Shown here: positions 51,259-61,334 of the stretch, in pieces
Layout: each line of letters begins with the position of its first letter
Numbering within the stretch: the first letter of the stretch is position 1
Assembly (NCBI GenBank): GCA_963727535.1
Contig: CAVSGR010000006.1
Coordinates: 868,001-932,000, forward strand
Direction of reading: 5' to 3'
DNA length: 64,000 bases
Source of the DNA: RBG-16-34-14 sp963727535
GTDB lineage: Bacteria > Bacteroidota > Ignavibacteria > Ignavibacteriales > Ignavibacteriaceae
Notes under the pieces: model-generated
Seen by the model: only the letters and a program-made list of their open reading frames with translations
What the model was told of the DNA's origin: nothing
Database searches by the model: none
Translations under genes and position numbers: made by a program

Positions 51259-52920
51259 GTGAAAACTAAAGAAAGAAATACATTGAAAAACACGAAAGAA
51301 AAAACTCATGTGTTCATAATAGCAATCGCTTTACTGATATTGCCTGTCTTACTCTTTGCCCAGGACGATCCTTACCCACCCGGAACGATACAGATGACAC
51401 CAAAGGTCGATCTAAATCTTGAATCTGTTCCTCTCATTGTACCGGAAAAATTCCAGGGTATGGTTCCGGATAGTCTTACGTTGAATCTACCACCAGGTTT
51501 TTCGGTAAAAGTTTTTGCGGTCACCGGTTTGAGAGGTCCCCGTATGATGGCGTTTAACAAGGATGGAGTTTTACATGTTGCGAACATGAAAGCCGGACCT
51601 GCAGATGAATTTACACCCCACGGTGATGACTACACCAGCCAGATTGTTGCCCTTCCGGACAGGGATAATGACGGAGTTGCCGATACGGTTATCATTGCTG
51701 CCGACAGCCTAAGATGGGCTAACAGCCTGGTTTTTTACAATGGAGATATGTATGTAGCCGACACACATCAGATAGTCAAATTCACTGATGCTGATGGTGA
51801 CCTGGTTTACGAAAAACGCGAAGTCTTCGCCGACAATATTCCAAGTGCTAATACCCCACACATCACACGTACTATTGTTGTCGATAAGTCGAAGGAACAC
51901 TTCTATCTGTCAGTAGGATCTCACTGCGATGTTTGCCGCGAAACTGATCCGGAAAGGGCAGCCATTTTGCAATTCAATACAGACGGTACGGGACGCAGGG
52001 TCTTTGCTACCGGCTTGCGCAATGCTGTCGGTCTCGACATACATCCGGTTACCGACGAGTTGTGGGCTACTAACAACGGTCATACGGAAGCGGATAGCAC
52101 ACTGCCGCCGGAATGGATCAGTATCGTTCGCGACGGTGGTTTTTATGGCTGGCCTTTAGCTTACGGTTACCAGGTTTATATAAATTTTGAGATTCGCGGG
52201 CATCCCCAGGTACTTCCTATTACTCATGAAGACAGCCTTCTTGTACAAACGATGGAACGTCCGGTTGCATTGGTTGATGCACACAGTGCCCCGATGGACA
52301 TTTACTTTTATCCATCCGGTAATTTTCCTTCTCAATATATTGATGCAGCTTTTGTAGCATATCGAGCCGGATTCCTGGGACCCGATCCCGGGCACAAGAT
52401 TGTGGCTTTGTTTGTCGATCCCGATGGCAGCAACGCTACGGTAGGTGATTTTATGACGGGCTTTTGGCCAGATCCTCCCGATCAGAGTAATATATGGGCT
52501 AAACCCGTAGGACTTGCGAGTGACAGCGTGGGTAATCTTTATGTAAGCAGTGATTGGATAAACAATTTAATTTTACGAGTGGAATATAACGGAGTGCAAA
52601 CAGGGATAAAAGAAGAGGGGTCTGCGTTCTTGCCGTTATCAGCGACACTGGAACAAAATTATCCGAATCCGTTTAATCCTTCAACGATAATAGAGTATAC
52701 AGTTCCAAAAGAAAGTTTTATTACTATAAAAGTGTATAATATCTTAGGTCAGGAAATATCAACATTGATTAATGAGGAAAAACAAGCCGGCAATTACCAA
52801 ATAAAGTTTAATGCAGCAAATCTGGCAAGTGGAATTTATTTTTACAAGCTTACCGTCTCGGGACAAAACGGGCAGGCAGGAAATTTCTCGGATATTAAAA
52901 AATTCATATTGTTGAAATAA
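51259..52920 (+). CDS. Secreted PQQ-type sugar dehydrogenase-like propeller with T9SS sorting domain
   Basis: This 553-residue protein starts at GTG 51259 (TTG at 51283 is an alternative) with a signal peptide (VFIIAIALLILPVLLFAQ). Residues about 75-455 resemble soluble glucose/sorbosone dehydrogenase propellers: GLRGPRMMAF, HVANMKAG, TGLRNAVGLDIHP, WATNNGHTE, GGFYGWPLAYGY. The C-terminal 90 residues are a T9SS sorting domain (NYPNPFNPST, GQEISTLINE, ASGIYFYKLT). GC is about 50% in the propeller and about 35% in the sorting domain (one 60-base sample each), so the catalytic part may be acquired. Substrate is probably a sugar; cofactor use is uncertain. Confidence 0.8.
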   Translation: MKTKERNTLKNTKEKTHVFIIAIALLILPVLLFAQDDPYPPGTIQMTPKVDLNLESVPLIVPEKFQGMVPDSLTLNLPPGFSVKVFAVTGLRGPRMMAFNKDGVLHVANMKAGPADEFTPHGDDYTSQIVALPDRDNDGVADTVIIAADSLRWANSLVFYNGDMYVADTHQIVKFTDADGDLVYEKREVFADNIPSANTPHITRTIVVDKSKEHFYLSVGSHCDVCRETDPERAAILQFNTDGTGRRVFATGLRNAVGLDIHPVTDELWATNNGHTEADSTLPPEWISIVRDGGFYGWPLAYGYQVYINFEIRGHPQVLPITHEDSLLVQTMERPVALVDAHSAPMDIYFYPSGNFPSQYIDAAFVAYRAGFLGPDPGHKIVALFVDPDGSNATVGDFMTGFWPDPPDQSNIWAKPVGLASDSVGNLYVSSDWINNLILRVEYNGVQTGIKEEGSAFLPLSATLEQNYPNPFNPSTIIEYTVPKESFITIKVYNILGQEISTLINEEKQAGNYQIKFNAANLASGIYFYKLTVSGQNGQAGNFSDIKKFILLK

Positions 52921-53033
52921 ATTATCGGGATGTATTCTATTTACACAGTTAAATGATAACTATGGATAAATCAGAATTCTTCTACAATTGTAATAATAAA
53001 TAAATGGCACTATCAAAATATTACTGAGTATTT

Positions 53034-54269
53034 ATGATGGGTAATATTTTGATGCTGGCGCTTGCCAATTCAACATTTGCCCAAACGGGGGATGTTACGT
53101 TTGTCCATGATCCCTGCATCATCAAATCGGGTGATTATTACTATATATTTTCAACCGGGGACCGCATTGAAATGAGGCGTTCCAATGATTTACAAAATTG
53201 GCATCGCCTTAACCAGGTTTTTCAATCCATCCCGGAGTGGGGCGTGCAGGAAGTGCCGGGTATAAGCAATATCTGGGCGCCGGATATTTTTTACCGGGAC
53301 AGTACCTATTATCTTTACTATGCACTTTCTACATTTGGCAGCAATCGTTCCCGGATCGGGTTAGCCACAAACAAAACACTGGATCCCGATAGTCCGGATT
53401 ATCAATGGATTGATCAGGGTAAGGTGATCGAATCAAATTCGGAGAATAACTATAATGCAATTGATCCTAATGTCGCTGAAGATAATGAGGGAAGACTGTG
53501 GCTTTCTTTCGGTTCTTTTTGGGGTGGTATTAAACTTATAGAATTAGATACGACAACTATGAAACCCTACACGGATGCTTCCATCCACTCTATTGCACAA
53601 CGCTCAGGTGTCGACGCGATTGAAGCGCCATATATCATTTTCAAAAATGGCTTTTATTACTTATTTGTTTCCTTCGATTTCTGCTGTCAGGGAGTTAACA
53701 GCACCTATAAAACTATGGTGGGCAGGTCAAATGAAATCACCGGACCTTATAGCGATCGGAATAACGTCCTGATGAATTCTGGCGGCGGCAGTTTAGTTAT
53801 TGCGAGTGATGAACGCTGGAAAGGACCAGGGCATTGTGCTGTGCTGCTTGATGGAGAAGAAAGCTGGCTTGTTCATCATGCTTACGATGCCGAGGCAAAC
53901 GGCATTCCCACTCTTCGCATAGAAAAACTGATTTGGGATGAAGATAATTGGCCTGTGGTGGAAAATACAACGTCTGTGGGTGAAGAAAAACCATCATCAA
54001 CTCCTGGTGCCTTCGCGCTTTATCAAAACTATCCGAATCCGTTTAATCCTACAACGAGTATCGGATTTCGGATTGCGGAAAGTGGATTGGTAACCTTAAA
54101 AGTTTATGATGTTCTTGGTAGAGAAGTTTCAACACTTGTTGAAGAATATAAATCAGCAGGAGAATATAAAATTGAGTTTAATGCTTTGTCATTACCAAGC
54201 GGAATTTATTTTTACAGGATACAAGCAGGAGATTTTATAGATACGAAAAAATTAATTCTTATAAAGTAA
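53034..54269 (+). CDS. GH43 arabinanase-like enzyme with T9SS sorting domain
   Basis: This 411-residue enzyme has a short signal peptide (MMGNILMLALANSTFAQ) and a five-bladed GH43 domain. The three catalytic acids are Asp26 (VHDPCI), Asp144 (NAIDPNV) and Glu197 (IEAPYI), pointing to arabinan or arabinoxylan hydrolysis. The C-terminal T9SS domain begins at NYPNPFNPTTS. Upstream in the same frame is an ATG at 53004 and then a TGA at 53025, so the native gene may have started earlier and carried a longer signal peptide. It is a neighbour of GH28 and GH2 genes in the same locus. Confidence 0.87.
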   Translation: MMGNILMLALANSTFAQTGDVTFVHDPCIIKSGDYYYIFSTGDRIEMRRSNDLQNWHRLNQVFQSIPEWGVQEVPGISNIWAPDIFYRDSTYYLYYALSTFGSNRSRIGLATNKTLDPDSPDYQWIDQGKVIESNSENNYNAIDPNVAEDNEGRLWLSFGSFWGGIKLIELDTTTMKPYTDASIHSIAQRSGVDAIEAPYIIFKNGFYYLFVSFDFCCQGVNSTYKTMVGRSNEITGPYSDRNNVLMNSGGGSLVIASDERWKGPGHCAVLLDGEESWLVHHAYDAEANGIPTLRIEKLIWDEDNWPVVENTTSVGEEKPSSTPGAFALYQNYPNPFNPTTSIGFRIAESGLVTLKVYDVLGREVSTLVEEYKSAGEYKIEFNALSLPSGIYFYRIQAGDFIDTKKLILIK

Positions 54270-54452
54270 AGATTAACATATTACATATGTTTCAAACCCG
54301 ACAGCGTTTTCGCATTCGGCATTTTTAGAGGTTAGTTTTTCGTTTAAAATTTGTTATCAGAACTGTCAATAATTTGGCTGGCGTTTTCATTTTTCTTATT
54401 TATCTATATCTTCTCATTTTGAAATTTTTTTAATCACACCGGGAGGTATAGT

Positions 54453-56058
54453 ATGTACACATCAGTCATCGCGGTTTCGGATACAATAGCACCGTTTCAT
54501 ATCATTCATCTTGTTCTGCTTGTTGTGTACACTTGTGTATTCAAGTATCACGGCCGCCCAGCAGGCTGGTGTGCAGACCCCGCTGTTAACTCCCGGCAAG
54601 ACTCAACTCGTGCAGCAGCTCGAAGCAATTTTCTATGACGACGATTTCTGTGTCATACCCGACCGGGTCTTCAATGCCTCCGATTTCGGTGCAGTTGGAG
54701 ATGGCAAAACTCTCAACACCAAAACCATTCAAAGAGCAATTGACTCCGCAGCAGCATCCGGCGGCGGACAGGTAACTTTCAATCCCGGTATCTATGTTAC
54801 CGGCGCCCTTTTCGTAAAATCCAATGTTGATTTTCATATTCCTGAAGGTGTCACCATTCAGGCAATACAGAACGATGCATCCTTCCCCGATACACTCACT
54901 CGTATTTCCGGTATAACGATGGAATGGCCTGCGGCTCTTATTAATGTATATCGCGAACGGAATGTCCGCATCAGCGGCAAGGGCACGTTGGACGGTAACG
55001 GAAAATATTGGTGGGATAAATTTTGGGGCGATCCTCCGCAGTCAGGAGGTATGTATCAGGATTATATTAAGCGTGGTCTCCGCTGGGCGGTCGATTATGA
55101 CTGCAAGCGCGTCAGGGCTCTCGTCGTGTATGAATCCGAGGAAGTTGTCATACAGGATATCAACATCTATCGCTCAGGTTTCTGGACAATCAGCCTAACC
55201 TATTCCGACCAGGTTCATGTTGACGGCGTTACGATCCGGAACAACTTCGATGGTCATTTCGGTCCCAGTTCCGATGGAATCAATACCGACTCGGGTCGCA
55301 ACATTCTTGTAGAGAATTGCGACATAGACTGCAACGATGACAACCTTTGTCTCAAAGCTGGCAAGGACTCCGACGGACTTCGTGTTAACCGTCCCACCGA
55401 GCGTGTTGTTTATCGTAACTGTATCACCCGTTCCGGGCATGGTTTGTTTACCCTCGGCTCGGAAACATCCGGCGGCATGCACGATATCGAGGTATATGGA
55501 CTTAAAGCCATTGGCACAAATACCGGTATCCGTTTCAAGTCGGCTAAGATCCGCGGCGGAGTTATGCGCGACATTTACATCCATGATATTGAGATGGAGA
55601 ACGTCGATAGCCCATTTAAGTTTGAACTAAACTGGTATCCAAGTTTTAGCTACCCTGTCATTCCGGATTCTATTCCTGAGTCAGAGTACAAAGATCACTG
55701 GCGTACTATGCTCACGCCGGTTGAGCCTCCTGAACGCGGCATCCCTGAATTCCGCAACATTACTCTGGAAAACATCTCGGTTAAAAATGCAGGAACAGGT
55801 ATCTATGTTAACGCTTACCCTGAAAAGCCAATGCGAAATATGCTCTGGAAAAACATCACTATCGAAGCCCAAAATCCCGGCGAAATTACCTGTGCTAAGG
55901 ATTGGGTAATGGAAAATGTCACGCTGCTTACCCCATCTGAAGACCCCATAAAGCTCGACCAGGTTGAAAACGTTCAACTTCCGCAAATGTTTAAAGTTGT
56001 AGATACTAATAAGGGTCCCGAGAATCCGACCGACACGGATCATGTACTGGGGCACTGA
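54453..56058 (+). CDS. GH28 polygalacturonase-like enzyme, frameshift in signal peptide
   Basis: This secreted pectin-degrading enzyme has about 520 residues in a right-handed beta-helix. GH28 catalytic motifs are all present: NTDS (Asp), DD in NDDNLCLK, SGHGLF (His) and RFKS (Arg-x-Lys). Conserved sequence (DFGAVGDGKTLNTKTIQRAI) marks the start of the domain. The best start is ATG 54453, with a GGGAGG ribosome site, but its signal peptide frame must switch near 54520-54545 to reach the frame running from 54511; one extra base fits. There is no T9SS domain. GC near 50% in samples sets it apart from neighbours and suggests acquisition by transfer. Confidence 0.87.
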
Positions 56059-56180
56059 GCAACCAAAGGAACAAAAATGAGAAAGTTTAATACCTTTGAA
56101 AAACTACTAATGAAATTTCTGAACGTTAGTTATAAAAAGAAAGTTATCATCATTTCATAAAAATGATATAAGGATTCCAA

Positions 56181-59100
56181 ATGAAAAAAATATTTTTTAT
56201 ATCGATGCTTCTGGTTCTACCTATAGTTTTAACGGCGCAAAACAATTTAGGTGATTTACCGGATTGGGAAAATCCCTTAGTTATCGGAATTAACAAAGAA
56301 CCTGCTTATTTAAGTTTTATGCACTATCCCGATCAACAAAGTGCCTTAGCGGACAGCAGTTGGGAATTTCATACTCCTTATTATAAATCGTTGGATGGAC
56401 AATGGAAATTCAAGTGGTCAAAAAATCCTTCTGAGCGACCAAAGGATTTTTATAAAACTGATTATGATGTAACTGAATGGGCTAAGATCAGGGTTCCGGC
56501 AAGCTGGCAAACTGAAGGTTTTGGGACAGCAATTTATTTGAATGAAAAGTATCCTTTCCATCCAGAGCGACCTGTGAATCCGCCTTTGATACCGGAAGAT
56601 TATAACCCGGTAGGTTCTTATAGAACAACTTTTACTGTTCCCGCTAATTGGGACGGACGTGATACCTATATTCATTTAGGCGGAGTGAAAAGTGCGTTTT
56701 ACATTTGGGTTAACGGTAAAAAAGTTGGTTACAGCCAGGGAAGCATGACTCCCGCAGAATTCAATCTGAATTCTTATTTGCAAAAGGGAGACAACCAATT
56801 ATCAGTTGAAGTATATCGCTGGTCGGACGGTTCTTATCTTGAAGATCAGGATATGTGGCGCTTCAGCGGAATATTTAGATCAGTGTATTTGTATTCTACT
56901 CCTAAAGTTCACCTTTTAGATTTCTTTGTGCGCGCTCAACTCGATGACCGTTATGAAGACGGCTTATTACATATTACTGCCAAAGTTAGAAATTCAAGTA
57001 AGGAAAATATAAAAGCCGCAAAAGTTGAAGCATATCTTTACGATGATAAAGGAATGATGATTGGCAATACTCCAATAGCTGAATCAAAAACATCATCTGA
57101 TATTCCTTCATTGATGTTGGGTGTTGCCGACCTATATGCAACAATTGAAAACCCTAATAAGTGGACGGCAGAAACACCGAATTTATATACTGTAATCCTG
57201 GTTTTAAAAGATGATAAAGGAAATGTACTGGAAGCTGCAAGGTCAACGACTGGATTTAGAACTATAGAAATAAAAGATGGTATGCTCTTAGTCAACGGTG
57301 TTTCAGTAAAATTAAAAGGAACAAATATTCATGATCACGATCCGTTTCATGGAAGGGCTGTAGATTATAAATGGATTGAAAAAGATCTTAAACTAATGAA
57401 ACAATGTAATATGAATGCTGTAAGGTTTTCACATTATCCTCACGACCCAAGATACTATGATTTATTTGATAAATACGGTATGTATGTAATTGATGAAGGT
57501 AACTTAGAGACTCACGGTATTTCTTTCCGCAGGGATTTGCTTCCCGGCAGCGACCCGCAATGGACAGATGCTTGTTTGGAAAGAATGAAAAGAATGGTTG
57601 AACGTGATAAAAACCATCCTTCAGTAATTATTTGGTCACTTGGTAATGAAGCAGGTAATGGAGAAAATTTTAAAATTATGGCTTCATATATACGCACTGT
57701 TGATCCGTCACGACCAATACATTACCAGCATATGAATAGTGTTGCGGATGTTGAAAGTTATATGTATCCATCACCAAAGAACCTTGGAGAAATTGCAAGC
57801 GATCCCGGTATAACCAAACCTATTATTTTGTCTGAGTATGCACATTCAATGGGTAATTCAACAGGTAATATGGAAATCTATTGGAACATAATTAACAATC
57901 ATAAAAACCTTATCGGGGGATTAATATGGGATTGGGTAGATCAAGGTTTATACAAAAAAGATGATAAAGGTAAAATGTTTTGGGCTTACGGTGGTGATAT
58001 GGGTGACAAAGTGAACGATGCAAACTTTTGTATTAACGGAATTGTTCAGCCCGACAGAACTCCGGAACCTGAATACTATGAAGTTAAGCATGTTTATCAA
58101 TATGTAAAATTAACTCCAACGAATTTAGCAGAAGGACAATTTTTTATACATAACAGCTACTATCATTCTGATCTTAGTAATTATGAACTTCAGTGGAATC
58201 TAACACAAGATGGTAAAGTTATTCAATCCGGTTTGATCGATACATTGCAAACTCCCGCCAACAGCAGAGAACGTATTCAACTACCGTTTAAAAAACCTGA
58301 ACTTGTTCCGGGTTGTGAGTATTGGTTTAATATAAGTTTTCATTTGAAAAAAGGAGAGTTCTGGGCTGAGAAGGGATTCAAGGTAGCGTGGGATCAATTT
58401 AAAATGCCTTGGGCAGTTGCGCCCGCACCTGAAAAAGATTTAAGTGGAATGAAACCTGTAAGATTCGAACAGTCGGATAATTCTATTGTGGTAAGTAGTG
58501 AAGGATTTAAAATAAGTGTAAATAAGAAAGATGGTTCACTTGCAAATTATAACTGGAATGGAAATGATTTAATCAGTGGATCTTTACAGCCTAATTATTG
58601 GCGGGCTCCTACAGATAATGATGTTGCCGGATTCAGGGGTGAACTTGATGCATGGAAAAATGCAGCAAGCGGACGGATAGTAAATAATGTAAGTGTTGTA
58701 CAACCTGAACAGAATATAGTAGTTATTTCGGTAGAGGGAACATTAGCGGTTGGAAAATCATTATGGAATGCGACTTATACAATCTACGGTGACGGCATAG
58801 TAAAAATAGCTCAACAGCTATTTCCCATAGGTGATGTACCTGATTATATACCGAAGATCGGTTCGGAAATGCGGATTCCAAAAGAATATAATAAAATGAA
58901 CTGGTACGGAAGGGGACCGTGGGAAAACTACCTGGATAGACAAACTGGTGCGAGTGTGGGAGTTTATTCCGGCTGGGTTGATAGTTTATGGACAGATTAT
59001 GTACGACCGCAGGAAAATGGTAACAGGTGCGATGTACGCTGGGTTGCTTTTACAAACAACAGCGGTAATGGAATACTTGCAGTTGGTGATCCTACAATTA

Positions 59101-59360
59101 GTGTTAGTGCATGGCCGTATTCGCTGCAGGATTTGGAACAAGCAAAACATATAAGTGATTTATCCCGTAAGGATTTTTTTACTGTAAACCTGGATTATAA
59201 ACAAATGGGTGTAGGCGGTATAAATACATGGAGTCCTATCGCAAAACCACTTCCACAATTTTGTCTTTCTTCTTATCAATCATATAATTATGAATTTTAT
59301 TTGATGCCTTATTCCACTAATATGGGTTCAATGGATGATGTAGCGCGTAATAATAAGTGA
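56181..59360 (+). CDS. GH2 beta-galactosidase (LacZ type), secreted
   Basis: This 1059-residue enzyme has a signal peptide (MKKIFFISMLLVLPIVLTAQ) and the five-domain LacZ layout. Key residues are the acid/base Glu in SLGNEAGNG (about 489), the nucleophile Glu in ILSEYAHSMGN (about 551), the GGLIWDWVDQG motif, and the C-terminal domain with MNWYGRGPWENYLDRQ. It should remove terminal beta-galactose from pectin side chains such as galactan or arabinogalactan. Unlike E. coli LacZ it is exported, and it lacks a T9SS domain, so it is probably periplasmic. Its Shine-Dalgarno (AAGGA) lies about 10 bases upstream. Confidence 0.9.
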   Translation: MKKIFFISMLLVLPIVLTAQNNLGDLPDWENPLVIGINKEPAYLSFMHYPDQQSALADSSWEFHTPYYKSLDGQWKFKWSKNPSERPKDFYKTDYDVTEWAKIRVPASWQTEGFGTAIYLNEKYPFHPERPVNPPLIPEDYNPVGSYRTTFTVPANWDGRDTYIHLGGVKSAFYIWVNGKKVGYSQGSMTPAEFNLNSYLQKGDNQLSVEVYRWSDGSYLEDQDMWRFSGIFRSVYLYSTPKVHLLDFFVRAQLDDRYEDGLLHITAKVRNSSKENIKAAKVEAYLYDDKGMMIGNTPIAESKTSSDIPSLMLGVADLYATIENPNKWTAETPNLYTVILVLKDDKGNVLEAARSTTGFRTIEIKDGMLLVNGVSVKLKGTNIHDHDPFHGRAVDYKWIEKDLKLMKQCNMNAVRFSHYPHDPRYYDLFDKYGMYVIDEGNLETHGISFRRDLLPGSDPQWTDACLERMKRMVERDKNHPSVIIWSLGNEAGNGENFKIMASYIRTVDPSRPIHYQHMNSVADVESYMYPSPKNLGEIASDPGITKPIILSEYAHSMGNSTGNMEIYWNIINNHKNLIGGLIWDWVDQGLYKKDDKGKMFWAYGGDMGDKVNDANFCINGIVQPDRTPEPEYYEVKHVYQYVKLTPTNLAEGQFFIHNSYYHSDLSNYELQWNLTQDGKVIQSGLIDTLQTPANSRERIQLPFKKPELVPGCEYWFNISFHLKKGEFWAEKGFKVAWDQFKMPWAVAPAPEKDLSGMKPVRFEQSDNSIVVSSEGFKISVNKKDGSLANYNWNGNDLISGSLQPNYWRAPTDNDVAGFRGELDAWKNAASGRIVNNVSVVQPEQNIVVISVEGTLAVGKSLWNATYTIYGDGIVKIAQQLFPIGDVPDYIPKIGSEMRIPKEYNKMNWYGRGPWENYLDRQTGASVGVYSGWVDSLWTDYVRPQENGNRCDVRWVAFTNNSGNGILAVGDPTISVSAWPYSLQDLEQAKHISDLSRKDFFTVNLDYKQMGVGGINTWSPIAKPLPQFCLSSYQSYNYEFYLMPYSTNMGSMDDVARNNK

Positions 59361-59422
59361 AAATCACAAAACAATAATATTTATTCTAATTCTTGCAAAA
59401 AATAATTTTTTATTATACCTTT

Positions 59423-59448
59423 CTCAAAGGTTTTCGCAAACCTTTGAG
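59423..59448. terminator. Perfect 11-bp-stem hairpin after GH2 gene
   Basis: CTCAAAGGTTT (59423-59433), loop TCGC, AAACCTTTGAG (59438-59448). It lies 62 bases after the GH2 stop and could end that transcript, although only a weak T-tract follows. The rest of the 371-base gap to the permease shows no gene that I can support. Confidence 0.55.
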
Positions 59449-59731
59449 TAACACGTTTATATCCTAAGAATAAAACCTATGTAATTCATGTGGCGAAGCT
59501 GTATTAAAGTTTTAGTCTTCAGTAAGTTTTTATTCGTAAAGATGAAAAAATAATTGAGACGAAAAAATAGGTGAATCTTAAAAATGATTTTGAAACTGAA
59601 AAACTTAATACTGCAAACCGGTGTAAAATTTCAGGTTGAAGTTCCCGGTTGTATTTTTGGTGAGTTCGTTCGAGGAAGAAAAGGGAGAAATAGTTAAATT
59701 TTAAATTCAATGTTGCGAACAAGGAGTTAAA

Positions 59732-61144
59732 ATGCTCAAAGAAAAATTGTTGTCACAATTGAACTCTGTTGAAGAATATGAAAGGACTCCAATACCGGAA
59801 AATAAATTGAAGGGTTGGAAAAGTTTCATAGGTATGTACGCAGGTGAGCATACTGCAGGTACTGAGTTTGTTATTGGACCCTTGTTTGTTGCACATGGTG
59901 TTTCAGCAAGTGATTTATTGTTAGGACTTTTCGTTGGGAATATTTTAGCTGTTTTAAGTTGGGCATTTTTAACCGGTCCTATTGCAGTAAAAAAAAGAAT
60001 TACACTTTATTATTTACTTGAAAAAATAAGTGGGAATAAAGTAACAGTTGTTTATAACCTTGTTAATGCTCTTATGTTCTGTTTTTTAGCCGGTTCAATG
60101 ATTGCTGTTTCAGCTACAGCAGTCGGCATTCCATTCGATATTGCTATGCCTTCATTAAACGATTGGTTCCCAAATACTGTCGGTTGGATCGTTGTTGTTA
60201 TTGGTGTTGGTGTTGCAACTACAGTTGTGGCTATGTTTGGGTATAATCAAATTTCAAAGTTTGCAAATATTGCAGCACCGTGGATGATAATGGTATTTAT
60301 AGCAGCGGCGGTTGCAGTTCTACCAAATTTGGGTGTTCATTCCTTATCAGATTTTTGGACTAAAGCTAACGATACCATTTGGACAGGAACCCCCCTCAAA
60401 GGACAGAGCCAATTTACGTTCTGGCATGTTCTTTTTTTCGCCTGGTTTTGTAATATGGCTATGCATATTGGTATGGCTGATCTTTCCATTTTGCGTTATG
60501 CTAAAAAATGGTACTATGGATTTTCTTCCGCTGCCGGAATGTATTTAGGACATTATATAGCCTGGGTAGCATCAGGTATCTTATATTCTTTATTTCTGTT
60601 GGAATCTTCAAATAGTATACAGTTTGCTCCTGGTCCGGTTGCATATCGTGCTGCAGGATTGGCTGGAGCTATTTGTGTTGTTATTGCCGGTTGGACAACG
60701 GCAAATCCCACAATTTATAGAGCCGGCTTAGCTTTGCAGGCAATTAAACCAAAATGGAAAACATGGAAGGTAACGGCAGTAGTTGGAGCCATAACGACTT
60801 TTGCAGCTTTATTTCCTGCATTGGTTATGAAACTTCTAGAGTTCGTTGCATTATATGGATTAATATTAATGCCTATGGGTGCTGTTATTATGATGGATGT
60901 CTATGTACTTCCGAAATTAAATCTAAAATCAAATTTCGCAGAATTTTTTAATCGAAGATTTAATCCTTCTGCGGCAATAAGTTGGGTGCTAACATTATTA
61001 TCCGCAGTATTTTTCAATATTTATTTTGGAATTGAAGTATTCTTCTTAGGTTTACCGGGCTGGTTTGTTGCATCCCTGGTGTACATTATATCAAGCAAAA
61101 TCGTTCAGCACAAGGTTGAAAAATCAATGGAGACGATAGCATGA
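59732..61144 (+). CDS. NCS1/purine-cytosine permease-like transporter
   Basis: This 470-residue permease has about 12 spans. Its N-terminal region (GWKSFIGMYAGEHTAGTEFVIGPL) and mid-protein segment (FFAWFCNMAMHIGMADLSILRYAKKW) fit the NCS1-type sodium or proton symporters, whose usual cargo is nucleobases, hydantoins or thiamine. In this polysaccharide locus it may carry a sugar or degradation product, but nothing in the sequence proves that. It overlaps the 57-residue membrane protein (61141) by four bases, so they are translated together. A LacI-type regulator lies just downstream. Confidence 0.8.
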   Translation: MLKEKLLSQLNSVEEYERTPIPENKLKGWKSFIGMYAGEHTAGTEFVIGPLFVAHGVSASDLLLGLFVGNILAVLSWAFLTGPIAVKKRITLYYLLEKISGNKVTVVYNLVNALMFCFLAGSMIAVSATAVGIPFDIAMPSLNDWFPNTVGWIVVVIGVGVATTVVAMFGYNQISKFANIAAPWMIMVFIAAAVAVLPNLGVHSLSDFWTKANDTIWTGTPLKGQSQFTFWHVLFFAWFCNMAMHIGMADLSILRYAKKWYYGFSSAAGMYLGHYIAWVASGILYSLFLLESSNSIQFAPGPVAYRAAGLAGAICVVIAGWTTANPTIYRAGLALQAIKPKWKTWKVTAVVGAITTFAALFPALVMKLLEFVALYGLILMPMGAVIMMDVYVLPKLNLKSNFAEFFNRRFNPSAAISWVLTLLSAVFFNIYFGIEVFFLGLPGWFVASLVYIISSKIVQHKVEKSMETIA

Positions 61145-61314
61145 AAATTCTAATAAAATCAATTTCATATCTAAGTTTAGCATTAACTATTATTCCATCA
61201 TTCCTGGTTTTTACAGGGAATATATCATTAGATTCCAGTAAAATGCTTATGCTTGTAGGTACAATTGTTTGGTTTGTATCTGCTCCAAGCTGGATGAATA
61301 AAGTTCAAGAATAA
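61141..61314 (+). CDS. 57-residue two-span membrane protein coupled to permease
   Basis: An ATG at 61141 overlaps the permease stop (ATGA) and opens a 57-residue frame to TAA 61314. It has two hydrophobic segments (about 5-23 and 36-50) with a short polar connector (TGNISLDSSKM). The overlap and complete frame strongly suggest translation with the permease, so it may be a small accessory subunit. I do not recognise the family. The 20-base gap to the regulator start includes a GGGTTAGAG purine-rich site. Confidence 0.7.
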   Translation: MKILIKSISYLSLALTIIPSFLVFTGNISLDSSKMLMLVGTIVWFVSAPSWMNKVQE

Positions 61315-61334
61315 ATTCCATTTGTAGGGTTAGA

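Noticed and set aside
54453..54638. Separate 61-residue gene before GH28
   Set aside because: It has the GH28 ribosome site and a signal-like start but no stop of its own that makes sense. It is best explained as the true GH28 N-terminus before a frameshift.
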